Source: GCA-003244245 sp963712995
Lineage (GTDB): Bacteria > Actinomycetota > Actinomycetes > Mycobacteriales > Pseudonocardiaceae
DNA: 64,000 nucleotides
Assembly: GCA_963712995.1 (NCBI GenBank)
Contig: CAVQKH010000019.1
Location: 1 to 64,000 of the forward strand
Reading direction: 5' to 3'
Shown here: positions 34,967 to 45,113 of the stretch, one piece after another
How the letters are laid out: each line of letters begins with the position of its first letter
Numbering within the stretch: position 1 is the first letter of the stretch
Position numbers and translations under genes: made by a program
Notes under the pieces: model-generated
Told to the model about the DNA's origin: nothing
The model's database searches: none
Seen by the model: only the letters and a program-made list of their open reading frames with translations

Positions 34967-36880
34967 CCCCAGTTTCCGGGCTAGTTGGATCTTGATGACT
35001 TGATCTTGGCGCATAGGTGGGTCTGACCTGTGCGAACACGGCGTGTCGGAGCGCATTCGATCTTGCAATCGTGTATGACCTAAAGGGTGGCGAGCCTGTA
35101 CAAGAAGACGATCAACGGGAAGCCGTACTACTACCTGCGGGAGATGGCCCGGGTGGACGGCAAGCCCAAGATGGTCTCCGAGCGTTACCTCGGCTCGGCC
35201 GAGGACATCGCCGCCGCGATGGCCAGCACCGACGCCGCGGCGCTGCCGGAACGGACCCGCCACCGCGGGTTCGGTGATGTGGCGGCGGTGTGGGGGATGG
35301 CCGACCGCCTGGACGTGGTCGGCCTGGTCGACGAGGTGGTCGGTGCGCGCCGATCCGACGCCGGCGCCAGTGTGGGCACCTACCTGGCGTTGGCCGCGTG
35401 CAACCGGGTGGTGGACCCGTGCTCCAAGCGGGCCTTCGCGGACTGGTGGAGGGTCACCGCCGCGGACCGCTTCACCAAGATCGGTGCTGCGGTGCTGGAT
35501 CACCGCCGGTTCTGGGACGCGATGCACGCGGTCACCGACACCGAACTGGCTGAGATCGCCCACCGGCTGGCGCTGCGCATGATCGAGGTATTCGAGTTGG
35601 ATGTGTCGGCGTTGGCGCTGGACATGACCAACTTCGCCACCTACATCGACACCACCAACGCCAAGGCGCCGATCGCCCAGCGGGGCAAGGCCAAGCAGAA
35701 GCGCACGGATCTACGACTGGTCGGGCTGGGTCTGGTCGTCACCCGCGACGGCGGCGTGCCGCTGGTGTCCCACGCCTACCCCGGTAACCGGCCCGACGTC
35801 ACCCAGTTCGCCACGATGATCGACCAACTGTGCACCCGCCACGCCGCGATCGCCGCCGACCGCGGCGAGGGCCAGGGCGGGCCCAGCGAGGTGACGGTGG
35901 TCTTCGACGCCGGACAGAACTCGGTCGCTAACTTCGCCCACCTGGCCACCACCGGGCTGGGTTTCGTCGGCTCGGTGCCACCCTCGGACTGCCCCGACCT
36001 GCTCGCCCGCCCCGCCACCGACCGCGGCATCGTCGATGCGCACCGCTTCGGCGGCCTGACCGCGCTGCAGACCCGCCGCACGGTCTACGGTGCGCAGCGC
36101 CGCGTCGTGCTCACCCACTCGCCCACCCTGCACACCGCCCAGTCCCGCGGGTTCGACCAGACCCTGGCCAAGACCTGCGCGACACTCTCGGAACTGGCCG
36201 ATGTCCTGGCCCGGGGCAAGACCCGCCGCAGCCGGGACAAGGTCACCACCGAGATCGAACAGATCACCAAAGACCCCTGGGTCAGGCGCGTCGTCGGCGT
36301 CAACCTGACCGGAGACACACCGCCCGAGCACCGGCTCACCTTCCACATCGACGACCAAGCCCGCACCGACCTGGAAGCCGAGGTCTTCGGCAAGCGTGTC
36401 CTGATCACCAACCGGGAGGACTGGCCGATCGCCGAGGTGGTGGCCGGCTACCGCTCCCAGTCCGAGGCCGAGTTCTCCTTCCGCCAGCTCAAAGACCCCC
36501 ACGTGGTCTCCTTCAGCCCCATGCACCACTGGACCGACCACAACATCCGCGTCCACACCTTCACCTGCGTCCTGGCCCTGCAGATCGCCCACCTGATGCG
36601 CCGCCACGCCCACCACCACGGCCTCCACATGAGCGTCCGCGAACTGCTCGACACCCTCGCCGGCATCCAGGAGACCGTGCTGATCTACCCCTCCACCGGC
36701 GGACGCCCCAAAGCCCGCCACATGCTCACCGAGACCACCCCCACTCAAGACCAACTCTTTGAGATCTTCGACCTAGCCCGGTGGGCACCCACGACTTAGG
36801 TCATACACCCAACGAACATCAACAACATCCATGACCAGCAGAAACAGCACTCAAGATCGAACTAGCCCGGAAACTGGGGC
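34967..36880. mobile_element. IS1634-like insertion sequence (inner)
   Basis: Ends are CCCCAGTTTCCGGGCTAGTT and its near-perfect complement. The four bases CTAG flank both ends (34963-34966 and 36881-36884) as a target duplication. Removing the element and one CTAG joins the outer transposase as ...PDLVGKAGYPG in frame. A second inner inverted pair (GTGTATGACCTAA) brackets the transposase gene. Length is about 1.9 kb. Confidence 0.75.
35087..36799 (+). CDS. IS1634-family transposase
   Basis: A 570-residue protein from GTG 35087. The N-terminus has the typical KTINGKPYYYLREMARVDGK, the first catalytic Asp region is DVSALALDMTNFATYID, the second is VTVVFDAGQNS, and the Glu region is AGYRSQSEAEFSFRQLKDPH (YREK-like). 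The C-terminus is DLARWAPTT. The frame is intact, so the element may be active, unlike the other mobile DNA here. Confidence 0.9.
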   Translation: MASLYKKTINGKPYYYLREMARVDGKPKMVSERYLGSAEDIAAAMASTDAAALPERTRHRGFGDVAAVWGMADRLDVVGLVDEVVGARRSDAGASVGTYLALAACNRVVDPCSKRAFADWWRVTAADRFTKIGAAVLDHRRFWDAMHAVTDTELAEIAHRLALRMIEVFELDVSALALDMTNFATYIDTTNAKAPIAQRGKAKQKRTDLRLVGLGLVVTRDGGVPLVSHAYPGNRPDVTQFATMIDQLCTRHAAIAADRGEGQGGPSEVTVVFDAGQNSVANFAHLATTGLGFVGSVPPSDCPDLLARPATDRGIVDAHRFGGLTALQTRRTVYGAQRRVVLTHSPTLHTAQSRGFDQTLAKTCATLSELADVLARGKTRRSRDKVTTEIEQITKDPWVRRVVGVNLTGDTPPEHRLTFHIDDQARTDLEAEVFGKRVLITNREDWPIAEVVAGYRSQSEAEFSFRQLKDPHVVSFSPMHHWTDHNIRVHTFTCVLALQIAHLMRRHAHHHGLHMSVRELLDTLAGIQETVLIYPSTGGRPKARHMLTETTPTQDQLFEIFDLARWAPTT

Positions 36881-36884
36881 TAGG

Positions 36885-37446
36885 TCGGGCAGGTCGAGGG
36901 CGATGAGGTCGGGCACCAGCAGCAACAGTCCGGCCTTGCTGGTGTCGCACCTGCCCGGCCAGGTAGCGAAGTCCAGTGCGGCGGTCTTGGGTAGCCGGGT
37001 GTCGCGGCCGGGGGTGGCCACCGCGGTGCTGGCCGCCTCGGCTGGGTGGCGCAGCAGCCGCCCGAATCCTTCCTCGGCGAGGATCTCACCACGCTGGTGC
37101 GGTTCAGTGGGGTGCCTTCGGCGCCCAGGCGCGCGGAGATCTCATAGGTCGACAATCCGTCCCGGCGTAGTTCGATCACCCTGCCGCGGGCGCGGTCTTT
37201 GGCCGGGGCCACCCCCGGTGGCGGTCCGGGTTTGCGGGGCGGGGCGAAGAGCTCCAACTTCCCGGCCCGGTACTCGCGCACCAGGTTCACCATCGCCCAC
37301 CGGGTGTAGCCGAAGCGTTCCCCGGCCTGGGCGTGGGTCAGGCCCTCGACGAAGAACCCGCGCAGAGCCTCGTAGCGGCGCTGGTTGACCTGCTCCGGCG
37401 CGGTGAAGAACTCCCGCCCGTCACATTGCGTCGATTTGGCTGCCAT
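36885..37446 (-). pseudogene. Outer-IS transposase, N-terminal half
   Basis: It starts at ATG 37446: MAAKSTQCDGREFFTAPEQV, then an HTH (GFFVEGLTHAQAGERFGYTR, VIELRRDGLSTYEISARLG). A frameshift near 37095 precedes KTAALDFATWPGRCDTSKAG and LLLLVPDLIALDLPD, which runs into the inner IS. Together with 33767-34966 it forms one gene. Confidence 0.65.
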
Positions 37447-37787
37447 GGCGCCGTTATATCAGGCACATCACGCATCGCGTGGACCTCCGTGCGGCCGGAA
37501 CCGGCCGGTTCACGGTAGACTCCTTAGCATTTAACCTGGTCAGAGGCAGGTATCGGCGCCCCGCCCGCTATGGTCACGACACCATAACGAATATCATACC
37601 TGTGATTCGGCAGTCTGATCACAACAAGGTACCCGGACGGATCGCGATCAATGCAGCTACGTTCCCCAAGCTCAACGTCCTTGACCCGCGGCTGGAACAT
37701 GCCCCCAGCCGCTGGGGTTGCGCCGGATGAGCTGCGCGGAAATCCGCGCTAAGCGCTGAGGAGAGGAAGCGGCGCGGGCTGCAACGG
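37447..37787. other. IS right arm and spacer, no gene
   Basis: Non-coding right arm of the outer IS up to its repeat at 37754, followed by about 30 bases of spacer. No recognisable reading frame. Confidence 0.4.
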
Positions 37788-40700
37788 TTGTTGACTCTGC
37801 ACCGTCATCTCCTCGGGCGTGACTGGCACGAGGGGCGATCAGATGCTGCGGGTGACTGGTGTGACAGATTGACGCAGCTCAGCCAACCCACGTCACCACG
37901 GGAAGTGATCGATGGAGCCCACCGGAAAGCAGCCCCCGGAACCGCCACGCTGCAGCCTGCCGAGAACTCTGTTCGCCTGGAAGCACACGCTTCTGCCCAG
38001 ACCCGCATCAACCAGGCCGCCGGGGACGTGCACCTGTCCTATCAGGCCGGTGCTCGTGGTGCGACGTCGGGATATGACGTGTTCATCTCCTACAGCCACA
38101 CCCTGGATGGTGCGGTCGCGCAGGCGCTGCAGACTGGGTTGGAGCGGTTTGCCAAACCCTGGTATCGACCGCGGGCTCACGGGTCTTCCGGGACACCACG
38201 AATTTGTCTGCCAACCCAGGTCTGTGGTCCTCCATCAAGGCGGCGTTAGCCTCCTCGGCCTGGCTGGCGCTGATGGCCTCACCGAAGGCAGCACGATCAC
38301 AGTGGGTTAACCGCGAGGTCGCGTGGTGGATGGCGAACAAGTCACCGCAACGGTTGCTCGTGGTACTCACCGAGGGCGAGTTCGGCTGGGCCGACGACGC
38401 CGGACATGGTGATGGAGCGAATGCGGCCCTGCCACCTGCGCTGCGCGGTGCCTTCGTCGAGGAACCTCGCTGGGTAGACCTGCGCCGGTTGCACACCCTG
38501 GACCAGGTGGACCAGTCCAACCCCTGGTTGCGGGAATGCGTGGCCGACGTCGCCGCGGCTGTGCGTGAGGTTCCCAAGGATGACCTGGTGGGTGAGCACA
38601 TGCGCCAACACCGCCGCACTATGCGGCTGGCTCGGGGTGGCGCCACCGCCTTAGCGGTGCTGTTAATTGCGGCACTCGTGGCTGCGGGCGTCGCCTTCCA
38701 ACAAAGCGCCACTGCGCAGAGGGAACGCGACACCGCCGTCTTCAACCAGACCACCGCGCAAGCGGACCGACTGCGCAGCACTGACGCGTCCCTCGCGGCG
38801 CAACTCGATCTCACTGCCTACCGCATGCGACCGACTCCGGACCTTTACACGGCGCTTGTCACCACGGGGAATGCCGCCTTGTCCACCCCGCTGGCCGGCC
38901 ACACCGACGCCGTTGGTGTGGCCGTGTTCAGCCTGGATGGATACATCCTGGCCACCGGCAGCGCCGACCAGACCGTGCGGTTGTGGAACGTGGCCGACCC
39001 GACCCACCCCACCTCGCTGGGCCAGCCCCTGACGGCCACAAATGGTGTCAACGCGTTGCGTTTAGCCCCGATGGGTGCACTTGGCCAGCGCTAGCAACGA
39101 CCGGACCGTGCGGTTGTGGAATGTGACCGACCCGACCCACCCCACCCCCCTCGGCGTCATCGACCACACCAATGGGTCAACGAGGTGGCGTTTAGTCCCG
39201 ACGGGCACACCCTGGCCAGCGGCAGCGTCGATGGGACTGTTCGGTTGTGGAATGTGACCGACCTGGCTCACCCCACTCCCTTAGGCTTCATCGACCACAC
39301 CAACTGGGTCGGCGCCATGGCCTTCAGCCCTGACGGGCACATCTTGGCCAGCGGCGGTGGCGACCAAACCGTTCGGTTGTGGGATGTCACCGACCCAGCC
39401 CACCCCATCGCGCTGGGCCCACCCCTAACCGGCCACGCCAACTGGATCAGCGTGGTGGCATTCAGTCCGATGGGCGCACTCTGGCTAGCAGCAGCTATGA
39501 CCAGACCGTGCGGTTGTGGAATGTGACCGACCCGACCCACCCCACCCCCCTGGGTCAGCCTTTGACCGGCCACACCAACTGGGCCGGTGCGGTGGCGTTC
39601 AGCCCCGACGGGCACACGCTGGCCAGCGGCAGCGACGACCGGACCATGCGGTTGTGGAACGTGACCGACCCGACCCACCCCACCCCCCTGGGTCAGCCTT
39701 GAACCGGCCACATCAATACGTCGCCACGTTAGGTCAGCCCTGCTCGGCCCACCCTTGTCGGCGGGCAGCCGCCATACAGCCCGGTTGTGGGATATTCCCT
39801 CCGCGCTTCTGACCGGCCACACCGACTTGGTCAGTGCGGTGGCGTTTAGTCCTGATGGGCGCACCCTGGCCAGCGGCAGCGGCGATCGGACCGTGCGGTT
39901 GTGGAATGTGACCGACCCAGCACGCCCCATCGCGCTGGGCCCACCCCTGACCGGCCACACCAACTACGTCTACGCGGTGGTGTTCAGCCCTGATGGGACA
40001 CCCTGGCCAGCGGCAGTGAGGGATCAGACCGTGCGGTTGTGGAATGTGACCGACCCAGCACGCCCCATCGCGCTGGGCCCACCCCTGACCGGCCACACCA
40101 ACTACGTCAAGGCGGTGGCGTTCAGCCCTGATGGGCACACCCTGGCCAGCGGCAGTGACGATCGGACCGTGCGGTTGTGGAATGTGACCGACCCAGCACA
40201 CCCCATCGCGCTGGGCCCACCCCTGACCGGCCACACCAACTCCGTTGTCTCGGTGGCGTTTAGTCCTGATGGGCGCACCCTGGCCAGCGGCAGCGGCGAT
40301 CGGACCGTGCGGTTGTGGAATGTGACCGACCCAGCACACCCCATCGCGCTGGGCCCACCCCTGATTGGCCACACCAACTGGATCGAGGCGGTGGTGTTCA
40401 GTCCTGATGGGCGCACCCTGGCCAGCGCTAGTTTCGACCAGATCGTGCGGTTGTGGAATGTGACCGACCCAGCACGCCCCATCGCGCTGGGCCCACCCCT
40501 GACCGGCCACACCAACGGGTCACAGCGTTGGCGTTTAGTCCTGATGGGCGCACCCTGGCCAGCGCCAGCGTTGACCAAACCGTGCGGTTCTGGAACGTGG
40601 CGGACCCGGCTCGCCCCACGCTGCTAGGTCAACCCCTGATTGGCCACGCCAGGCAGATCACAGCGGTGGCTTTCAGTCCTGATCCGCACACGGTGGACAG

Positions 40701-40847
40701 TCCGGTGGCGACCGGACGGTTCGGCTGTGGGGAATGAACGTCGACCAAGCAATCCAGCGGATCTGCGCCACCACAAACACCATCACCCGCGCGGAATGGA
40801 AGCAGTACGTTTCGCCGGACCTACCCTATCGTCCGCCCTGCCCATGA
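37788..40847 (+). pseudogene. TIR-transmembrane-WD40 protein, multiply frameshifted
   Basis: Joined frames give a TIR domain (GYDVFISYSHTLDGAVAQAL; putative catalytic Glu in SQWVNREVAWWM), one membrane helix (ALAVLLIAALVAAGVAFQQ) with a coiled segment, about 13 WD40 repeats (FSPDGHTLASGS--DRTVRLWNV) and a tail NVDQAIQRICATTNTITRAE. TIR domains often cleave NAD; WD40 propellers sense or scaffold. It would be a membrane-anchored TIR sensor of about 980 residues. Breaks are near 38180, 39065, 39175, 39470, 39700, 40520 and 40700, mostly single-base losses. Confidence 0.75.
38880..40700 (+). repeat. Tandem WD40-coding repeats, ~138 bp period
   Basis: About 13 copies of a 46-codon unit. The block 39820-40500 is almost identical from copy to copy (for example accgtgcggttgtggaatgt recurs). 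Such near-identity points to recent expansion or gene conversion and is also where assemblers lose bases. Confidence 0.85.
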
Positions 40848-40965
40848 TGTGCTCCAGCTGTGACGGGTTCAGACTGGACCGTCGTCGGGCGTCGGGTCAG
40901 CCTGCTGGAGACGATAGTGGTTCGGGACGTCAGTGATGAGATATTCGCACCTGTCAGCTGGTGCC

Positions 40966-41495
40966 ATACTCCGTGGTGATCTGGGGACGACCGAGCCCAG
41001 CCGCACCGCGTTGGGCGAGCAAATCCGAGCGGGGACTGACACCGACCGGGGCATGGCCTTGGCATGCTTGGTCGCGGGCGACCGCCATCATCACCTCGCC
41101 GCCGAGATCCTTCCCGACCTGCGAGCAGGCAAGGTGGTGGTCTGACGATCGCTACCTTCCTTCATCCCTTTTCCTGCAAGTCATCGATGGACTCGAATCT
41201 GACACCATCTGGCGCCTAAACGCCGGCGTCTACGTTCCGGACGGCGCGGTGCTGCTCAACGCGGACCCTCCGTGATCGCCGAGCGGCTGCGCCAGCGCGG
41301 GGCGCACGGCCGATTCGAGCGCCAGCCTGGCGGCAGTCGCGCAGAGTCTGACCGCTACATCGCGTCGCCGCCGAGCTCTGCACCGCCGGATGGTCGGTGA
41401 TGGCACTGGACTGCACCCTCCGGCGTCCGCAGGCCATCGCGATGATGATCGCGGTCCCTGTCATGCACAGTTACCGGGAGCGAAGCCAAGCATGA
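40966..41495 (+). pseudogene. Thymidylate-kinase-like P-loop protein, N-truncated and frameshifted
   Basis: Frames read TTEPSRTALGEQIRAGTDTD, ALACLVAGDRHHHLAAEILP, DDRYLPSSLFLQVIDGLESD, LNAGVYVPDGAVLLNADP, then VIAERLRQRGAHGRFERQPG and RRPQAIAMMIA. This is the dTMP-kinase layout (TTEPS, the DR(Y) motif, the LID). The Walker A end is missing and three frameshifts occur (near 41140, 41265, 41365). The stop overlaps the next ATG (ATGA), so the two genes were co-translated. Divergent dTMP-kinase-like proteins are often not housekeeping enzymes. Confidence 0.65.
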
Positions 41496-42174
41496 CCGAG
41501 CTGAGCCTGTTAACCCTCAATATCGCCAACCCCTCACCCGAGCGCGCCGAACGCCAACTGGGCTGGTTGGCCGCGCGGGATGAGGACGTTCTCGTGCTCA
41601 TTGAGACAAGGACAGCGCCGGCTGCCGGTTACTCGCCGATGCCTTCAGCGTTGCTGGCTACCACGTTAGCTATCCCAAGCCCGACCACGGCGACTATGGC
41701 GTGATGATTGTCAGTCGGATCCAGGCCCACCCCGATTACTTCGGTGACCGAGTCGGCTACCTGGTCTCCCGGGCTGCTGCGATCACCCTGCCAACGGCCC
41801 ACGGGCCAATTCACGTCATCGGCGCTTACGTCCCTTCCCGCGATGCCAGCGTCGAGAAAACCGAACGGAAAAGGAAATGGCTAGCCGCCTGCACCGCCGC
41901 GCTCGCTAGCCCTGACCACTCGCAGCCCACGATCTTCCTCGGTGATCTCAACGTCATCGAACCCGACCACCAACCGCGCTACAGATTCTTCGCGCCGTTC
42001 GAATACGCCTTCTACCGGCAACTCACCGACGACTCCGGCCTCATCGACTCCCCGCGCCATCACCACGAAGCCGGACTCCTTGTGCTGTCACCGCGGCGGG
42101 GTTCGCGATCACCCGCCACCAAGCGGCCTCCGCCGGACCAGGGTGTTGCGCAAAGTCGTTTCTGCTGGTCATGA
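41492..42174 (+). pseudogene. Exonuclease III-like (EEP family) protein, frameshifted and 3'-truncated
   Basis: It starts at ATG 41492: LSLLTLNIANPSPERAERQL, VLVLIET (metal Glu). After a frameshift near 41620 it gives SYPKPDHGDYGVMIVSRI, TIFLGDLNVIEPDHQP (catalytic Asp-x-Asn) and FYRQLTDDSGLID. The final SDH motif is absent; the coding ends in unrelated residues as the ISAs1 element begins at 42138. A nuclease or phosphatase role is expected for an intact relative. Confidence 0.65.
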
Positions 42175-43790
42175 CGCGTTTTGCGGGGTTCGACGCAGGT
42201 CAGGATGGTGAAGAGCAGGTGTGGGTTGTTGCGGATCTTCCGGATGGTGGCGGCGATCCGGGTGTAGCCGGCTTGCCGGATGAGACCGATCGCCAGGTTA
42301 CGGAGCGTGGCCATCAGCGCGGAACCTGGAGGCTGTTCGGACCTGGGAGGCATCCTCACGGAACGTGACATCACGCACCCAGTGGATCTTGTTTTCGATC
42401 GACCAGTGCCCGCGGACATAGCCGGCCAGGTGCTCGGGTGCGGCCTCGCGGGCCGACGAGGCTGGTGACCCCGAGGACGGCGACGGCGGTACGGATCTGC
42501 ACCTTCTTGTAGCGGCGGGAGCCTTTGGCGCGTTTGCGGACGGTGCGGGTGGTGTAGCGCTCGAGCAGGAACACCTGCGCGCGCAGGCGGGGAACCCGAG
42601 GTCGGCGGGGGCGTCCAGCACCCGGATGGTGCGCTTCTCGCGCCGGCCGTGCCCGGTCTCGAGGGTCTGGTGGGCGAGATCGGTACGTTGGCCCAGTCCA
42701 GGGCGTCGATCTGGTCGAAGAGCTTCCTCGTGTTCTCCTTGACGGTCATCACGTAGTGCGCGAACAGCTCGCCGGTGAGTCAGCCGGGCGTGGGCGCGGA
42801 CGGTGTGCGCCGGCGTCCATGGTGAACACGCAGCCGCCGACCCCGCCGTACCCGCTGGGCCAGGCCGCGCAGCAGCGGCGCGAACTCGGGGACTTCGTTG
42901 GTCTTGGCCCCGACCAGCCGTTCGGCGATCACCACCGACTCGCCGTGGGTGGCCGCGGCGAGCAGGTAGGGCATCCTCCCGTCCGGGCCGATCGCGCCGC
43001 GCACCGCTTTGCCGTCCACCGCGATCGCCGGCGCCAGTACCGGCCCGCTGATCGGGAAGGTGACCGGCTCGACGCCGGCCTTGCGCCCGAGATAGCCACC
43101 CACCTCATCGGCCACCCCCTGGGCGCCCAGCGCACCCAGGACCCGCTCGATGGTGCCGGGATGCTGTGGCCTGTACCGGCCATCAGGGCCCCTGCCGGGC
43201 GCCCAGCTGGGCCAGGACCTCCTGGTGCGGCCGAAAACCAGTCCGTGATGTCCGTCAAGATCACCTGCCCCGCGAGCACCGCCGCCAGACACAACCCCAA
43301 GATCGTCGGCAGAGAGTGGCGAATCCCGCGCCGACACCGCGGATCACCGATCGCGGCGAAACACTCCAGCACACCGCCACCACCACCGGCCCGGGCCAGC
43401 ACGCCCGCCCGTTCCACCACGACCGCCACCGCGGCCTCCCCGGGCGAACCAGCCTGCGAAGAACTGACAGACTCAACGCGCAACGGAGCCCACCAACCGG
43501 ACAAAGGGGACATAGACAATCCCTGTCCTAGCGGGGCTCCGTTGCCTCTACCCCCGCCGACACGCCGCGGTGACCGCATCGTGATCATCACCAAGGTCAC
43601 CAACCACCCGCACCCCCGGACGCTATCCCCACGCCAGCCGAGACGATCCCCTCACCAACCGCCACCAAACCTCAAGCGGTTGGACACCCCCTCACTCAAC
43701 CCAACAGCACCCAGCCCCTACTCAAGCCAACCTCGCCAACACCCTCAAACCACCCCTGAACTGGGCATACGACTTTGCGCAGCGCCCTGG
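42138..43790. mobile_element. ISAs1-family insertion sequence
   Basis: Imperfect terminal inverted repeats CCAGGGTGTTGCGCAAAGTC (left) and the complement of CCAGGGCGCTGCGCAAAGTC (right). Length about 1.65 kb. No target duplication is evident, so one flank may have been altered. It bounds the truncated exonuclease-like gene. Confidence 0.7.
42160..43513 (-). pseudogene. ISAs1 transposase, multiply frameshifted
   Basis: From ATG 43513 the frames read GGVLECFAAIGDPRCRRGIR, HSLPTILGLCLAAVLAGQ, LAPAIAVDGKAVRGAIGPDG, MPYLLAAATHGESVVIAERL, VGAKTNEVPEFAPLL, YVRGHWSIENKIHWVRDVTF and LRNLAIGLIRQAGYTRIA. The order and motifs are those of ISAs1/H-repeat DDE transposases. At least four frameshifts make it inactive. 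Confidence 0.75.
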
Positions 43791-44048
43791 TGTACCAGAC
43801 GGCCCGCTTTCTGCGTAACAATGTCGACAGGCGAGCTGACATCGAGAAGTTAGCTCACACCACAGAAACGATGCCCGCACGACGACCTCCCCGCGTTGGC
43901 CACCACGTCAAGGTCAGTCTGACCGAGTGCACCACCAGGCGATGGAGTGCCGTGACCGCACGGACTACCGAGATGCAGGCGATCGGGCGGCACCTGGCAA
44001 GCGAACCTCGCCGGGAGCCGGCAACCTGCTTGGAGTAAGAATGGCGCG
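43791..44048. other. Intergenic, nothing recognised
   Basis: About 260 bases right of the ISAs1 element. The exonuclease gene does not visibly continue here. Confidence 0.35.
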
Positions 44049-44288
44049 GTGAGTGAGCTGGTAAGCATCGAGACCAGGGTCGGCCGCAACATCGAGGCAC
44101 TCTACGGCTTGATCGAGGAATTCGCAGGCCGGACCAGAGTGAGCTTCGCCAAGGTCAACCAGCGACTCGATGATCTGGAAGGCAGGTTCGACAGCCTCGA
44201 AAGCAGATTCGACGGCCTTGAAGGCAAGGTCGACGGCCTCGCCGGTCAGCTTGGTGAGGTGTTGGAATTGCTGCGTAAGCAGAGTTGA
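44049..44288 (+). CDS. Small coiled-coil protein
   Basis: A 79-residue product from GTG 44049. From residue ~30 it has heptads: VNQRLDDLEGRFDSLESRFD, GLEGKVDGLAGQLGEVLELL. Repeats of ~7 residues (RFDSLES, RFDGLEG, KVDGLAG) are plain. It resembles short coiled-coil partners or antitoxin-like proteins. Its 3' end overlaps the end of the VapC remnant on the other strand. No function assigned. Confidence 0.5.
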   Translation: MSELVSIETRVGRNIEALYGLIEEFAGRTRVSFAKVNQRLDDLEGRFDSLESRFDGLEGKVDGLAGQLGEVLELLRKQS

Positions 44289-44623
44289 AGGGCGGCGCTC
44301 TTGAGGCGCGGCCACTTCATTGCCCGCCACCGAGCCCTTGCCGTACCGGCGCCATGCGCTGAGCGCGCGGTCCGCGGCGTCGATGTCGACGTCCACGACC
44401 TCGATGCCGGCGTCGCGCAGGAACCGGCTGATCGCGTCCGCCCCAGCCGGACCCAGCCGGACTCAATGACGATGCCCAGCTCCACGCGGCTGGCTGCCGA
44501 CATCAGCCGAGCGGCGGCACTGTCCAGGTAACAAACGAGATCGTCGCTACCGGGCTCACTGAGGACGACCGCTACCGCCGCTGATGTATCGACGATCACT
44601 GCCCGCGCCGCCGGCGCAGTCAC
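44246..44623 (-). pseudogene. VapC-type PIN toxin, frameshifted
   Basis: GTG 44623 overlaps the antitoxin stop (GTGA). The first 55 residues are good PIN sequence: VIVDTSAAVAVVLSEPGSDD (first Asp), SAASRVELGIVIES (Glu). A one-base loss near 44464 then shifts the frame; the correct frame continues RLGPAGADAISRFLRDAGIE and VVDVDIDAADRALSAWRRYG. The final Asp motif (NFGDCF) is not found, so the toxin is dead. Confidence 0.7.
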
Positions 44624-44871
44624 GCAGGTAAGCCATTGTCGTCATAGCCAAGAATCTCATCGGGAGCCCGCGGGTCGAGAACGGGCAGCTTCGCCACGTC
44701 AGACTGGAGCCTGCGCAGCCGCACGCTCATCCGCGGGCCCCGGCGCGCGTACTCACGCGCGAGCCGTTCCTGGAGCGCGATCACGACGGCCTCGGTGAGA
44801 GACTCGCCGGTCTCGGCCACCCGCTCCCGCGCGAGGTGGTCCACCTCATCGCTCTTGATGCTCAATGCCAT
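44620..44871 (-). CDS. VapB-type antitoxin (Rv0623-like)
   Basis: An 83-residue protein starting MALSIKSDEVDHLARERVAE followed by TGESLTEAVVIALQERLARE, the ribbon-helix-helix pattern of Rv0623-type VapB. The C-terminus wraps the toxin (ILGYDDNGLPA). It is intact while its toxin is broken, a state that can be tolerated since antitoxin loss is only harmful with live toxin. Confidence 0.85.
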   Translation of the reverse strand: MALSIKSDEVDHLARERVAETGESLTEAVVIALQERLAREYARRGPRMSVRLRRLQSDVAKLPVLDPRAPDEILGYDDNGLPA

Positions 44872-44974
44872 GGCAGAAGTATGAAATCAGAGGTGGTGTT
44901 CCGTCACAAACTCTCAACCACCTTGGGTCTCCGGACACACCGGGACGGTTCAGCGCAAGACCTTGCACCACAGA

Positions 44975-45002
44975 CGCTGAGTGATACCTTCGTCACGCAG
45001 CG
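44975..45002. promoter_or_regulatory. Operator palindrome upstream of isomerase (copy 1)
   Basis: Arms CGCTGAGTGA and TCACGCAGCG around TACCTTCG; 9 of 10 positions pair. It lies 111 bases upstream of the isomerase start and is matched by a perfect version at 49484. It is probably the site of a sugar-responsive repressor or activator. Confidence 0.7.
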
Positions 45003-45113
45003 AAACATCATCGATCCCTCGGCGCGGGCGATGCTGAAGCCAGGTCACGGAGCCTGCCCGCGTAAGCCACCGGGTCTCGATGACGGTGCTCGTCCCGGCA
45101 GGCAGGAGCAGAC

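Larger units (their letters stand above)
33729..37754. mobile_element. Outer insertion sequence, interrupted by a second IS
   Basis: Terminal inverted repeats share CGCGGATTTCCGCGCA: 33729-33749 on the left and the complement at 37733-37754 on the right. The transposase gene fills the element on the minus strand, its C-terminal end 18 bases from the left repeat. It is split by the element at 34967-36880. Without that insert the element would be about 2.1 kb. Confidence 0.65.

Noticed and set aside
35711..36754. Antisense frame within the IS1634-like transposase
   Set aside because: Gly/Val-rich shadow of a highly conserved transposase.
39820..40660. CRISPR-like spaced repeats
   Set aside because: The ~138-bp period is fully coding and translates as WD40 blades; there are no short repeats with unique spacers or cas genes.
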